In this document: in pieces, positions 16,542 to 24,185 of the stretch
Position numbering within the stretch: the stretch's first letter is position 1
Layout of the letters: the number at the start of each line of letters is the position of its first letter
Source: Faucicola osloensis_B
Lineage (GTDB): Bacteria > Pseudomonadota > Gammaproteobacteria > Pseudomonadales > Moraxellaceae
NCBI GenBank assembly: GCA_964211495.1
Contig: CAXORL010000001.1
Coordinates: forward strand, 1,212,124-1,276,123
Direction of reading: 5' to 3'
DNA length: 64,000 nucleotides
Made by a program: the position numbers and the translations under genes
The notes under the pieces: generated by a model
What the model saw: the letters and a program-made list of their open reading frames with translations, nothing else
Database searches by the model: none
Told to the model about the DNA's origin: nothing

Positions 16542-17621
16542 TTAGGCAACAAAGCCTGTACCACCTGCCACGCCATTGACATTGCTAGGCGCAAGTAATG
16601 GGCTTGAGTCAGTGATTAACTTAATCGCCGATGGGTCAGACTGCACCACTTGGTAGTCAAAAAACTCTAACGCTGTGCCGTTGGCTTCAAGATGCTGAAT
16701 CATACATTGCGCTTGATAGCCTGAGCGGTCTGCAATCAGATAAAAACCTGTACTATCAATGTAACGCTGCTCAGTGCCATTTAGCTTGTGGCTTTCGTCA
16801 AACGTCCAAAAACGGATGCCGTCAATCTCGCCACGATACTGCAAGCCTTCAGTGCGGTTAAACTGTGGGTTAAAAGGCGATGGCGCATTAGCACCGTTTG
16901 GCACAACAAAACGCTCTTTAAATTCTGCGTTTCTGCCTAGCGTTGTAAATACTTTTGATGACATCAGCGCGTCAGTCGCAGATACGCCGCCATGGTCAGC
17001 TAGCAAGCCGTTTAAGGTCTCGATATCGCTGACAGGGGTTGCGTTTGCCTCACCCCATTTAACGCTTGGTGCCCATTTAAGGTCAGCATGACGACCAAAG
17101 TCAACTAAACGCTCTGGCGCGTCATCACCGATGATTACTGTTTTGCCAGTGGTCAAGATATCAATCGCCATCAATACTTTGCGGTTAACGATTGAGCGAT
17201 GCAGATAGTCAAAGCCCGAAATTTGAGCCACACGTAACTTTTCTTCGAGCGTTAATTGGGTGGTATTGCTGATAATACCTGCTTCACGGATACGGGCAAT
17301 CAAGGCTAGGTCATACACGTTTTGCGGTGTAATAGTCACAGCGGGTTTTAAGTAAGCGGCTTGTACCGCGTCACGCTTATAGCTGCCGTTTTGCACCAGT
17401 GGTTTACCTTGCGCCATCGGGCTAACAAATGGGGCTAAAGGCTCAGTGGTATCAAGTTGTTCAAGTGGCACGTCATCGCGGTTGTTAAACGCTACCGTGT
17501 TTGGGAAAAACATATCTAACACTTGGGTGTTGATAGGCTTGACCACATTGGTCACGATTGCCAACTCGCTTGGGGTAAACAGCTCAAGTGGCTGATTTGA
17601 GATGGTAATATTTAAAGGCAT
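16542..17621 (-). CDS. Major capsid protein, lambda gpE family
   Basis: The product has 359 residues. It has the gpE-family layout: an N-terminal arm with FTPSELAIVTNVVKPINTQV, then LDMFFPNTVAF, PLAPFVSPMAQGKP, a helix near IARIREAGIISNTTQ, and a late KLITDSSPLLAP end. It follows the decoration gene and the protease/scaffold gene, exactly the lambda C-Nu3-D-E order. It is separated from downstream connectors by a terminator, as expected for a highly expressed gene. Confidence 0.9.
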   Translation of the reverse strand: MPLNITISNQPLELFTPSELAIVTNVVKPINTQVLDMFFPNTVAFNNRDDVPLEQLDTTEPLAPFVSPMAQGKPLVQNGSYKRDAVQAAYLKPAVTITPQNVYDLALIARIREAGIISNTTQLTLEEKLRVAQISGFDYLHRSIVNRKVLMAIDILTTGKTVIIGDDAPERLVDFGRHADLKWAPSVKWGEANATPVSDIETLNGLLADHGGVSATDALMSSKVFTTLGRNAEFKERFVVPNGANAPSPFNPQFNRTEGLQYRGEIDGIRFWTFDESHKLNGTEQRYIDSTGFYLIADRSGYQAQCMIQHLEANGTALEFFDYQVVQSDPSAIKLITDSSPLLAPSNVNGVAGGTGFVA

Positions 17622-17623
17622 AG

Positions 17624-18001
17624 TTAAGCTCCAACTGGGGTACGTAATTCGATGGCGGTTGCGCTGTTCGCACGACCACGGGCGGCGGCTTTTTGCTCGG
17701 TGGTTAATGCTACGCCTTTGATAGATACAGCGTTTACATTAAATTCGCCTTGCTTATAGACAGGGATTTCAACACCTGCCGCGATTGCTGCGTCTGCTTG
17801 GGCTGCGGTCACATCCTCTAAACAGATAACCGACCAGTCCGCGCCTGTGGTGGTATGTGTTGCGACATTGCCAGCACCTACGACAAGTAAGTCACCGCGC
17901 TTATAAGCGGTTGCGGCAGTTGGTTTGACGCTATCGGTTTGGATGCCATCGCCGATAACAAGTCCATCGTTTGCGGTATAAGTTACGGTAGTTTTAAGCA
18001 T
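17624..18001 (-). CDS. Head decoration protein, lambda gpD-like
   Basis: The product has 125 residues. The pattern is that of gpD/head-decoration proteins: TAYKRGDLLVVGAGNVAT, then DWSVICLEDVTAAQADAAIA, VYKQGEFNVNAV, and a final RTPVGA. It overlaps the protease gene by eight bases and lies two bases before the capsid gene. Trimers of gpD-like proteins stabilise the expanded head. Confidence 0.88.
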   Translation of the reverse strand: MLKTTVTYTANDGLVIGDGIQTDSVKPTAATAYKRGDLLVVGAGNVATHTTTGADWSVICLEDVTAAQADAAIAAGVEIPVYKQGEFNVNAVSIKGVALTTEQKAAARGRANSATAIELRTPVGA

Positions 18002-18368
18002 TGTTTGCCCCCTTTGCTAAGTTTGCGACCACACCTGCCAAGCCTGTTGACTCGGTGTTACCTGCGGTAATTTGCGCTTGTTGTAGTGACGCTGGCATTA
18101 CAGGTTTATTTGACTCTGCCATGCTTGCAACGAGTGCAAATTGGTCATCCGACATACCAGAAAATGCTTGTTTTTCCGCATCGCTGAATGTCTTGCCTGT
18201 TTTTGCTTCAAGGTCTGCCACCGCTTTATTGCGGCTGCTTGCTTGCTGCTCGGTAAGCTTTGCCTGCAATTCTGCGATTTTTGCGTCTTTGCTTGCTAAA
18301 GCCGTCTCTTTATCAGCAACCTGCGCTTTTAGATTGCTGTTTTCGGCTAACGCCTGTACTAAATCCAT
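17994..18368 (-). CDS. Nested scaffold protein, lambda Nu3-like
   Basis: Inside the protease gene, ATG 18368 (protease residue 283) is preceded by CTAAGGAG at 18375-18382, a strong ribosome site. It would make a 124-residue protein in the same frame. The first half is a coiled coil (NLKAQVADKETALASKDAKI), as scaffolds require. Lambda Nu3 is made in this way from the 3' part of gene C. The start is predicted, not shown. Confidence 0.7.
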   Translation of the reverse strand: MDLVQALAENSNLKAQVADKETALASKDAKIAELQAKLTEQQASSRNKAVADLEAKTGKTFSDAEKQAFSGMSDDQFALVASMAESNKPVMPASLQQAQITAGNTESTGLAGVVANLAKGANNA

Positions 18369-19214
18369 ATCTAACTCCTTAGGTTTTGGATCCGTGGTTG
18401 CCGAGGATTCGGCTTTGGTTTCTAGAAATTTATCAACGGGTGACTGCGTGACTGTCTTACCGACAATCTCGTCAATCAATCCCAACTCTTTGGCTTTGGT
18501 TGCACTAAATGTATCGCCCTGCCAGTCTGCGATTGTCATCGTGTCAATGTTGCGCTTATAAGCTACATGGTTAAAAAATAGGCTTGCTGCTTCATCAACG
18601 CCTTGCTGTAATCGCTCTTTTTCGTGCTTAGCTAATGGCGTAAACCAGTTAAATGCGCCTTTCCACTTGCCAGAGCGAAAAATCGAGTACGTCTCGCCCC
18701 ATTTCTCAAGTGCCTTGCTTGACTCCTCATGCACCACATACACACCGATTGAGCCGATACCGCTATCTTTTTCGGCTGTGATGTTGTCGGTGCTTGACCC
18801 AAGGTAGTAAGCGGCTGAATACATATCGCCACTGGCATACGTGGCAATCGGTTTTGATAGATTAGCGATAGCCTCAATCACATCATCTAAGCCTTTGACA
18901 TACCCGCCACCGCTATTGATATCGAGTACAATCTCATCAACAAACGGGTCATTGTTTGCTTTAGCTAGATACTGATTGATGTAGTTATAGCCTGTCACCC
19001 AATCGCCATAGTCACGGCTTGCGCTTGGGATAAGTAAACCGCGCACTTTGATAGTAGCTGTGCGATTATCTACGCTATAGCTAGGCGTTTCGTTATCCGT
19101 GCCAAGTACCGCTAATGCTTTGACATCGATGGCAGCTAATTGACCTTGCAAATCATGGCACGCCATCAACTCATGCCGCGCAATGTCGGCTTTGATTTTG
19201 TCTAGTAGGTTCAT
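17994..19214 (-). CDS. Capsid assembly protease, S49 family, with scaffold C-terminus
   Basis: The product has 406 residues. The S49 signal peptide peptidase/lambda C domain spans about 45-250. The probable nucleophile is Ser133 (ASGDMYSAAYYLGS) with a Lys about 50 residues later (SGKWKGAF, Lys183 or 185); LDINSGGGYV at 98-106 is the conserved strand. The C-terminal 124 residues form the scaffold domain with coiled coil and an SD-preceded internal start. It degrades the scaffold and itself during head maturation, as known for lambda gpC. Confidence 0.9.
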   Translation of the reverse strand: MNLLDKIKADIARHELMACHDLQGQLAAIDVKALAVLGTDNETPSYSVDNRTATIKVRGLLIPSASRDYGDWVTGYNYINQYLAKANNDPFVDEIVLDINSGGGYVKGLDDVIEAIANLSKPIATYASGDMYSAAYYLGSSTDNITAEKDSGIGSIGVYVVHEESSKALEKWGETYSIFRSGKWKGAFNWFTPLAKHEKERLQQGVDEAASLFFNHVAYKRNIDTMTIADWQGDTFSATKAKELGLIDEIVGKTVTQSPVDKFLETKAESSATTDPKPKELDMDLVQALAENSNLKAQVADKETALASKDAKIAELQAKLTEQQASSRNKAVADLEAKTGKTFSDAEKQAFSGMSDDQFALVASMAESNKPVMPASLQQAQITAGNTESTGLAGVVANLAKGANNA

Positions 19215-19223
19215 AATTTACCC

Positions 19224-19250
19224 ATAAAAAAACCACCTATTCGGTGGCTT
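19224..19250 (-). terminator. Intrinsic terminator at the end of the fibre-like cluster
   Basis: AAGCCACCGAATAGGTGGTTT with seven T on the minus strand, overlapping the last codons of the 125-residue gene and lying before the protease start. Confidence 0.75.
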
Positions 19251-19614
19251 GTTGTGTTGGCTGTGGCGGTTGTATTGTAGGGTTATCTCGTTCCATCGCT
19301 TCCGTGATGTAGATATCAGCAAATGCGCTAAAGATTAAAGCTAGTAGCTGCGCCCCTGTTCTTGGCTCACCTTTCGGTTGCCCTGTCTCTACATCAAACT
19401 GCGGATAAAGTTTAGTGAGTTTATCTTGTGTGATAGCGACTGGTAAAATACCTGCATCAATAAACTCCTCGCTGTCTTTTAAGATAATCCTATCTTCTTC
19501 AACAAACGTGATAGTGGGTGTCCATTCGGTCAATGAGATAGGATTGTTGATTTGCACAGATTTCGCCCTGCGTCTTTTTGTGCCCACTTCGTTTGTGTGT
19601 AAATAATTTGGCAT
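19237..19614 (-). CDS. Phage protein after the fibre genes, possible fibre chaperone
   Basis: The product has 125 residues. No family is recognised. It has a basic N-terminus (TKRRRAKSVQ), a beta-like middle and a Pro/Gln-rich end. It overlaps the fibre gene stop by one base, so it is coupled to it; small genes in this position are often fibre chaperones. This is inference from position. Confidence 0.5.
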   Translation of the reverse strand: MPNYLHTNEVGTKRRRAKSVQINNPISLTEWTPTITFVEEDRIILKDSEEFIDAGILPVAITQDKLTKLYPQFDVETGQPKGEPRTGAQLLALIFSAFADIYITEAMERDNPTIQPPQPTQQATE

Positions 19615-20468
19615 TATAATTCTTCCCCTACATAAATTGTGATCGATTGACCTAAAATCGCTGTTGCTGTACTTGCTACGCCTAGCACTAGATTTGCGCC
19701 ATTGACCCTAATATAAAACTGTCTTGTTGGGTCAGGGTCATTTTGATAACTGACAATGCCGTCACTGGCAGTCACTTTAGCTTGTAGCATCTCAACCGTT
19801 GTTACGCCATGAGCTTTGGTGATTTCCCCTGCGCTACTAGGTAGTGTTGCGGTCAATTTACGCCAGCCTTTAGCGTATGATGCGCTACCGCTTTTTAACG
19901 CTGCCCATGTGCCTGTTAGTTTTGGTGTGCTGCCATCGTGATAAATTATGTTCAGTTTAAGTGGGTAATTACTCTCAGGCGCGCCTGAGATTGTAAAAAA
20001 ATCGCCCGCTATGACATCGCCACAAATAGCAAATAGACCGCCTCCATTTAGACCGCTTACTAAGTAATTAAAAAACCGTGGTGTGCTTCTATCGCCAATA
20101 TAAAATCTAGTATTACTAAAAAAAGCACCGCCAGCACTGCGGTGCACTGTATTAAATAGCGTTGCATTTTCGGTTGTTTCATAACCAATACCAGCTATGT
20201 CAGCAAAAATAGGGGCATTGCCTCCGATACCAAAGTCACCTGTTTTTAGCACTTTATTTACTGCTGTATCGTATTCTGTCGTAGTGACATTTTTTGTCGC
20301 TGCCGTACCTAGACCTAAGTTACCCCTAGCTGTTTCCGCATCCGTCGCCCCTGTCCCACCGTTTGCTATGTCAATAGTAGCAGTTTTATCTACTTTGTTA
20401 TTTGCTAATGCTTTAATGTCTGCACCGATAGATGTTATCAGTGCATTGATACGCTCAATTAACGTCAT
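19614..20468 (-). CDS. Tail fibre-like receptor-binding protein
   Basis: The product has 284 residues. Near residues 33-62 is the typical fibre motif IANGGTGATDAETARGNLGL, followed by GTAATKNVTT, as seen at the start of many tail fibres and tailspike necks. The rest is a beta-rich, Gly-rich domain. The N-terminal 30 residues are helical. It probably recognises the host surface. Its place between the head-morphogenesis and protease genes is unusual. Confidence 0.75.
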   Translation of the reverse strand: MTLIERINALITSIGADIKALANNKVDKTATIDIANGGTGATDAETARGNLGLGTAATKNVTTTEYDTAVNKVLKTGDFGIGGNAPIFADIAGIGYETTENATLFNTVHRSAGGAFFSNTRFYIGDRSTPRFFNYLVSGLNGGGLFAICGDVIAGDFFTISGAPESNYPLKLNIIYHDGSTPKLTGTWAALKSGSASYAKGWRKLTATLPSSAGEITKAHGVTTVEMLQAKVTASDGIVSYQNDPDPTRQFYIRVNGANLVLGVASTATAILGQSITIYVGEEL

Positions 20469-20470
20469 TA

Positions 20471-20947
20471 TTAAGCCTTAGCAGTTGTATAAGCTGCTAC
20501 AAAATCAGTATCGGGGTTGCCAATGCCAAGATTAGCACAACCTTGCGCTTGCTCTGCCACTGTAAATGTTTGCGCTGCATCTACTCGTACTCGCTTGCCC
20601 ATTTGCGTTGCAATCGTAGCTGCAAAGTTGGCATCATTGCCCAGTGCATCCGCTAACTCTTTTAGCGTGTCTAGTGTTGTGCCTGCACCATTTATCAACC
20701 CCGAGATAGCTGTGTTAATCGTAGTATTGATTTTTTGTGATGACCAAGTCGCAGAGGTATTTGTTGCACTGTCATTGATGTTTGACGCGTTTGCGATTGA
20801 TGTCTTTAACTCGTTTAATGCAGCAACTAACGATGTTTTATTGGTAGTTGATAATGCAGTTAATGAGCCTTGATTGGTAGTCAAGTTTTTAATATCACTA
20901 GCGATTGCTTGTGCTAATGCCGTGATGCGTTCTTGTTGAGTAGCCAT
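20471..20947 (-). CDS. Tail fibre-associated protein
   Basis: The product has 158 residues. It begins with a helix and then NTATSATWSSQKINTTI-type repeats, DTLKELADALGNDANFAATI, and a fibre-like VAEQAQGCANLGIGNPDTDF end. The DTLKELADALGND motif is frequent in fibre shafts. It may be the proximal part of the fibre whose distal part is the next gene, two bases after it. Confidence 0.7.
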   Translation of the reverse strand: MATQQERITALAQAIASDIKNLTTNQGSLTALSTTNKTSLVAALNELKTSIANASNINDSATNTSATWSSQKINTTINTAISGLINGAGTTLDTLKELADALGNDANFAATIATQMGKRVRVDAAQTFTVAEQAQGCANLGIGNPDTDFVAAYTTAKA

Positions 20948-20950
20948 GTA

Positions 20951-21262
20951 TTATCCTTTTGAGAGTATGTAATAAGCTAAATAATCAGTGGTGTCAGTTG
21001 GTTGCGATAGCAGCTTGTTGTCGCTGCCAAGTTTTAAATCGTTGTCGGGGTCGCTGCTGATTAAGTCGGGTATGTCAACAATCGAGCCTAAAAACTCATC
21101 AAACGTACCAACAAACCCTTTTTGCTTAGCTAACTCGTATAAGTCAATACGCGCCTGCTGTATCACAAATGGGTCAAGGGTTGCGCTAATGCTTTCTGCG
21201 TGCGTATTGATTGTCGCGTGCAAACTATTGATTGGCTCGCTAATCACTGCAGTTAAGGTCAT
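20951..21262 (-). CDS. Small phage fibre-cluster protein
   Basis: This 103-residue protein has an acidic middle (DIPDLISSDPDNDLKLGS). It overlaps the next gene upstream by four bases. The stretch YELAKQKGFVGTFDEFLGSI is a short helical motif that occurs in phage tail fibres and collagen-like proteins. No function can be assigned beyond membership of the fibre cluster. Confidence 0.5.
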   Translation of the reverse strand: MTLTAVISEPINSLHATINTHAESISATLDPFVIQQARIDLYELAKQKGFVGTFDEFLGSIVDIPDLISSDPDNDLKLGSDNKLLSQPTDTTDYLAYYILSKG

Positions 21263-21570
21263 GGCGTGATATCCTTGGTGACAATCAAGTTACCGCGTAG
21301 CACTGTTTTAACCTCTGTGTCCCGTGTGATTTGTAAATCATACTGCCCAGTTGTCCAAGTGATATCTTTGGTTAACTCGTGGCTAAATGTAATTATGACA
21401 ACATTGTTATTAATTAATACATCTGCATAACGCATGGCATCTTTACCATCGGTAAAGCCAAGCTCTACAGTCGCATTGGTCAAATCAACAGGGTTGCCAG
21501 CTTCGTCAACAATAGCTACCTCAAGCGTTTTAGTATCACCGCGATAGATGTCGATGGATTGTTTAATCAT
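21259..21570 (-). CDS. Small phage beta-sandwich protein (BppU-like N-terminal pattern)
   Basis: The product has 103 residues and is all beta. DIYRGDTKTLEVAIVDEAGN followed by PVDLTNATVELGF is the usual start of BppU-like baseplate/fibre anchor domains. Coupled by ATGA overlap to the next fibre-cluster gene. It probably connects a fibre to the tail. Confidence 0.6.
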   Translation of the reverse strand: MIKQSIDIYRGDTKTLEVAIVDEAGNPVDLTNATVELGFTDGKDAMRYADVLINNNVVIITFSHELTKDITWTTGQYDLQITRDTEVKTVLRGNLIVTKDITP

Positions 21571-21591
21571 GGCTAACCTTATTTTACTAAT

Positions 21592-21616
21592 AAAAAACCA
21601 CCGCTAAGGGTGGTTG
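21592..21616 (-). terminator. Intrinsic terminator before the fibre-like cluster
   Basis: AACCACCCTTAGCGGTGGTT followed by TTTTTATTA on the minus strand. It separates the fibre-like cluster from the head-morphogenesis genes. Confidence 0.8.
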
Positions 21617-21654
21617 GTTTTAACTGTGGCGATTACGCCATATTTGGATTTGGT

Positions 21655-21762
21655 TTAATTGCAAATGCCGTTTTTAATCAAATAGTCGATACCGATAAAT
21701 ACAGTGATTAAGCCAACAATATCAGCAATACAGATAATCAGTAATATTTGCCTTTCTGTCAT
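21655..21762 (-). CDS. 35-residue membrane peptide
   Basis: A short gene starts at ATG 21762 after AAGGATTTTGCT and ends at TAA 21655. It has one hydrophobic helix (QILLIICIADIVGLITVFIG) with a charged N-terminus and a short polar tail. It lies just after the head-morphogenesis gene and before a terminator. Function unknown; small single-helix phage proteins may alter envelope processes. Confidence 0.55.
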   Translation of the reverse strand: MTERQILLIICIADIVGLITVFIGIDYLIKNGICN

Positions 21763-21795
21763 AGCAAAATCCTTGTTAGTTTTTGCTATTATACA

Positions 21796-22587
21796 TCAAT
21801 TAAACTCGTCTGGATTGTCTTCTAAATACTGCTCTGCTTGCGATATCAGGATAGACAAATCAATGATAGGCTTGTCCAAATACTCAACAATACTTTGCTT
21901 GATACGCGCATAAGCACTATCAATAGACTTGGCATTTTGGTAATACTCAATCATAAAGTCACTGATTTTTGAGCGGACTAGATTGTCAAAGTTTTCGTTA
22001 TAGTCTTTGGGCGTACTACCCCAATTACTACTATCAGCTTCAACATCGGGCAAATCTTCATCAGACGTAATGCCGCGTGCTTTTGCTTGCTCCTCAGTGA
22101 GTGAGCGCAGCACACAGCGACAACGATACCCTAAAGGTGGCGTGTGTGTATCCCAAAACTTATCATCAATATGTCTTATCGTACCGTCTAACGCTTTGTG
22201 GCTTGGGCGCGTGCGATTATCATTAATCGCGTCATACAGCAAATAAGGTCTAGTTGATTTTGTTTGATGCTGCTGATACCAGCGACCACGACCATAAGCC
22301 GCTTGGATGTTGGTGCGAAAAATGTTATCTAAGCGGTGACGCGGTAAGTCAATATCAATATCGCCATTTTTGACCGCCTTTTGAAAATCCGCAAACGTGC
22401 TACCGCTATCTATCGCCTGGTTAACTTGATTAATTACGCTTTTAACGTGCTCAATCTGTGCTAATCCTGCGATAGATACCGATTGCTGTCGCTGTATGGG
22501 CGTCATCTGATTGTAGTAATCATCAGGCAACACAACCTCACGACTCAAAGCATACGCTAAGGCTTGGATAAATTTAACATCAAACAT
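21796..22587 (-). CDS. Minor head protein, Mu gpF/SPP1 gp7-like
   Basis: The product has 263 residues. The conserved block is RLDNIFRTNIQAAYGRGRWY, followed by RPSHKALDGTI and WDTHTPPLGYRCRCVLR, the signature of the phage head morphogenesis domain (residues about 85-165). It is adjacent to the portal gene with no gap, as is usual. It is thought to be a few-copy protein inside the head near the portal. Confidence 0.9.
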   Translation of the reverse strand: MFDVKFIQALAYALSREVVLPDDYYNQMTPIQRQQSVSIAGLAQIEHVKSVINQVNQAIDSGSTFADFQKAVKNGDIDIDLPRHRLDNIFRTNIQAAYGRGRWYQQHQTKSTRPYLLYDAINDNRTRPSHKALDGTIRHIDDKFWDTHTPPLGYRCRCVLRSLTEEQAKARGITSDEDLPDVEADSSNWGSTPKDYNENFDNLVRSKISDFMIEYYQNAKSIDSAYARIKQSIVEYLDKPIIDLSILISQAEQYLEDNPDEFN

Positions 22588-24183
22588 TTATTTACCTGTC
22601 GTCTCATCAACCAACCCGTGCACATCGCTCGCCATTTGACAAGCTACTACTAGCTGCGCCATCTCGGTATCGCTAAGACTGCCGCCTACCAAATCAAACA
22701 AGCGGTCAATCATATCCTCTTTGCTATCCGCTTGCTCAATCGCTGCCTTGATTGCTTTGGTATCAATCGGGCTTGCTGATTGCTCAAGTGCAAAGTTACC
22801 TAAGTTTTCAAGCTGCTGCTGCTCGTCAGTAAATTGCTGAGTAGCTGCCATCATGCCTTTAGCCAATGCGGTTTTTTGGATGTTGACCTGTGGCAATGGT
22901 TGCTCGCCTTCAACGTAGAAATGCTCTTGTCGCAAATCATACATATCTGCAAAATAAGCTTTGGTAAAGCGCACCCCTTGTCCGTATAGCACAGTGTCGC
23001 GGTTAGCACGTTCAAGCTGCAAGCCTTTATCGCTCACCCACTCAAACACTGGCGGCTCAAACCCGTTGGCGTAACAGATAACATCAATAAACTGCTGTAC
23101 TGCTTTGATTGCGTGTTTGCGGTCACTAGCAAAGATAATCTCTTGTTGCTCTTGATGCACTACGCCTTGACCGTAAGTACCACCATTGTCTGTGCCGCTA
23201 GTGAGCGTCTGACCTAGCAGATAAGTGACAATACGCTTTTTAATCGCATCATCAAACTTTGAAAACGCCTCACCGTTGCCGTTTGCCCCAATCGCGGTTA
23301 CGTCTTCTTGGATGCTTACCGCAAATACGCCACTATTGTGCGCTGCCAATAACTGGTCAGCAAACGTCTGCATATCAGTTTGGTCAGTTGCGTTTGACTT
23401 ACCAACAAGTAAGGGACTGCCAAAACGCTCTAAAAACTTAGCCCAAAAACGCCAGCCGTTAGTTTTAAAATACCACAGCCAATAGACACGGCTCATTAAC
23501 GCTTTGCCGCGTGGATTGTCGTAGCTTGGCTTGTTGCGCTGATACAAATAACGCCATATAAAATCAGTCTGTACCGATAGATTAACCGTATCAAACTGTT
23601 TGTTTTTACGCCATAGCAGCCCGTCATTGGTAGGCTCAAACCACTGTAGCGGCTTTGACGTAATCGATTTAACTAGCTTAGTGCCTTTGTTAAATAGATT
23701 GCGATATTGCGGCTCTGTGATTTTAACGCCATTGTAGTCATAGCGATAAACCACATTGCCAAAATCATCCTTACCCATTGGCGTTGTGATAACTTGCTGC
23801 TGCTCGCTTGACGTCCAAACCATTTCAGCGACATCATAACCATAAAAACGGCTATCGAGTGACGCGGTTAAAATGGTATCTAAGTGTGCCGCTAACTGAG
23901 TAAAAACAAACTCAGCAACTAGCCCGTCACTCGGGGATAAAGTAAAGCTTGAGTTGGTTAAAGCGTCATAACGTCTATCAAGTGCTTGGTCAATCTCATC
24001 ATCAAACGTCATTGTTTTTAGTGACGCGCGAGAGATACCCGCTTTTTTTAATACCTCGTCTGTATCGACTTTAGCAAATAACTGATTGATGATTGTCGCG
24101 TTTGCGTCAACTATCTGCTCGGTTTGTAGTGTGCCGCCTGCAATCACGCGGACGCGCGGCTTTGATAATCTAGCGTCTGCCAT
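22588..24183 (-). CDS. Portal protein, Mu gp29-like (DUF935)
   Basis: The product has 531 residues and the DUF935 arrangement: EIDQALDRRYDALTNSSF, SRFYGYDVAEMVW, PRGKALMSRVYWLWYFKTNG, WAKFLERFGSPLLVGK, then LTSGTDNGGTYGQGVVHQEQ. It forms the portal through which DNA enters. The C-terminal ~100 residues are acidic and helical. It is closely packed against both terminase and head genes. Confidence 0.92.
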   Translation of the reverse strand: MADARLSKPRVRVIAGGTLQTEQIVDANATIINQLFAKVDTDEVLKKAGISRASLKTMTFDDEIDQALDRRYDALTNSSFTLSPSDGLVAEFVFTQLAAHLDTILTASLDSRFYGYDVAEMVWTSSEQQQVITTPMGKDDFGNVVYRYDYNGVKITEPQYRNLFNKGTKLVKSITSKPLQWFEPTNDGLLWRKNKQFDTVNLSVQTDFIWRYLYQRNKPSYDNPRGKALMSRVYWLWYFKTNGWRFWAKFLERFGSPLLVGKSNATDQTDMQTFADQLLAAHNSGVFAVSIQEDVTAIGANGNGEAFSKFDDAIKKRIVTYLLGQTLTSGTDNGGTYGQGVVHQEQQEIIFASDRKHAIKAVQQFIDVICYANGFEPPVFEWVSDKGLQLERANRDTVLYGQGVRFTKAYFADMYDLRQEHFYVEGEQPLPQVNIQKTALAKGMMAATQQFTDEQQQLENLGNFALEQSASPIDTKAIKAAIEQADSKEDMIDRLFDLVGGSLSDTEMAQLVVACQMASDVHGLVDETTGK

Positions 24184-24185
24184 GT

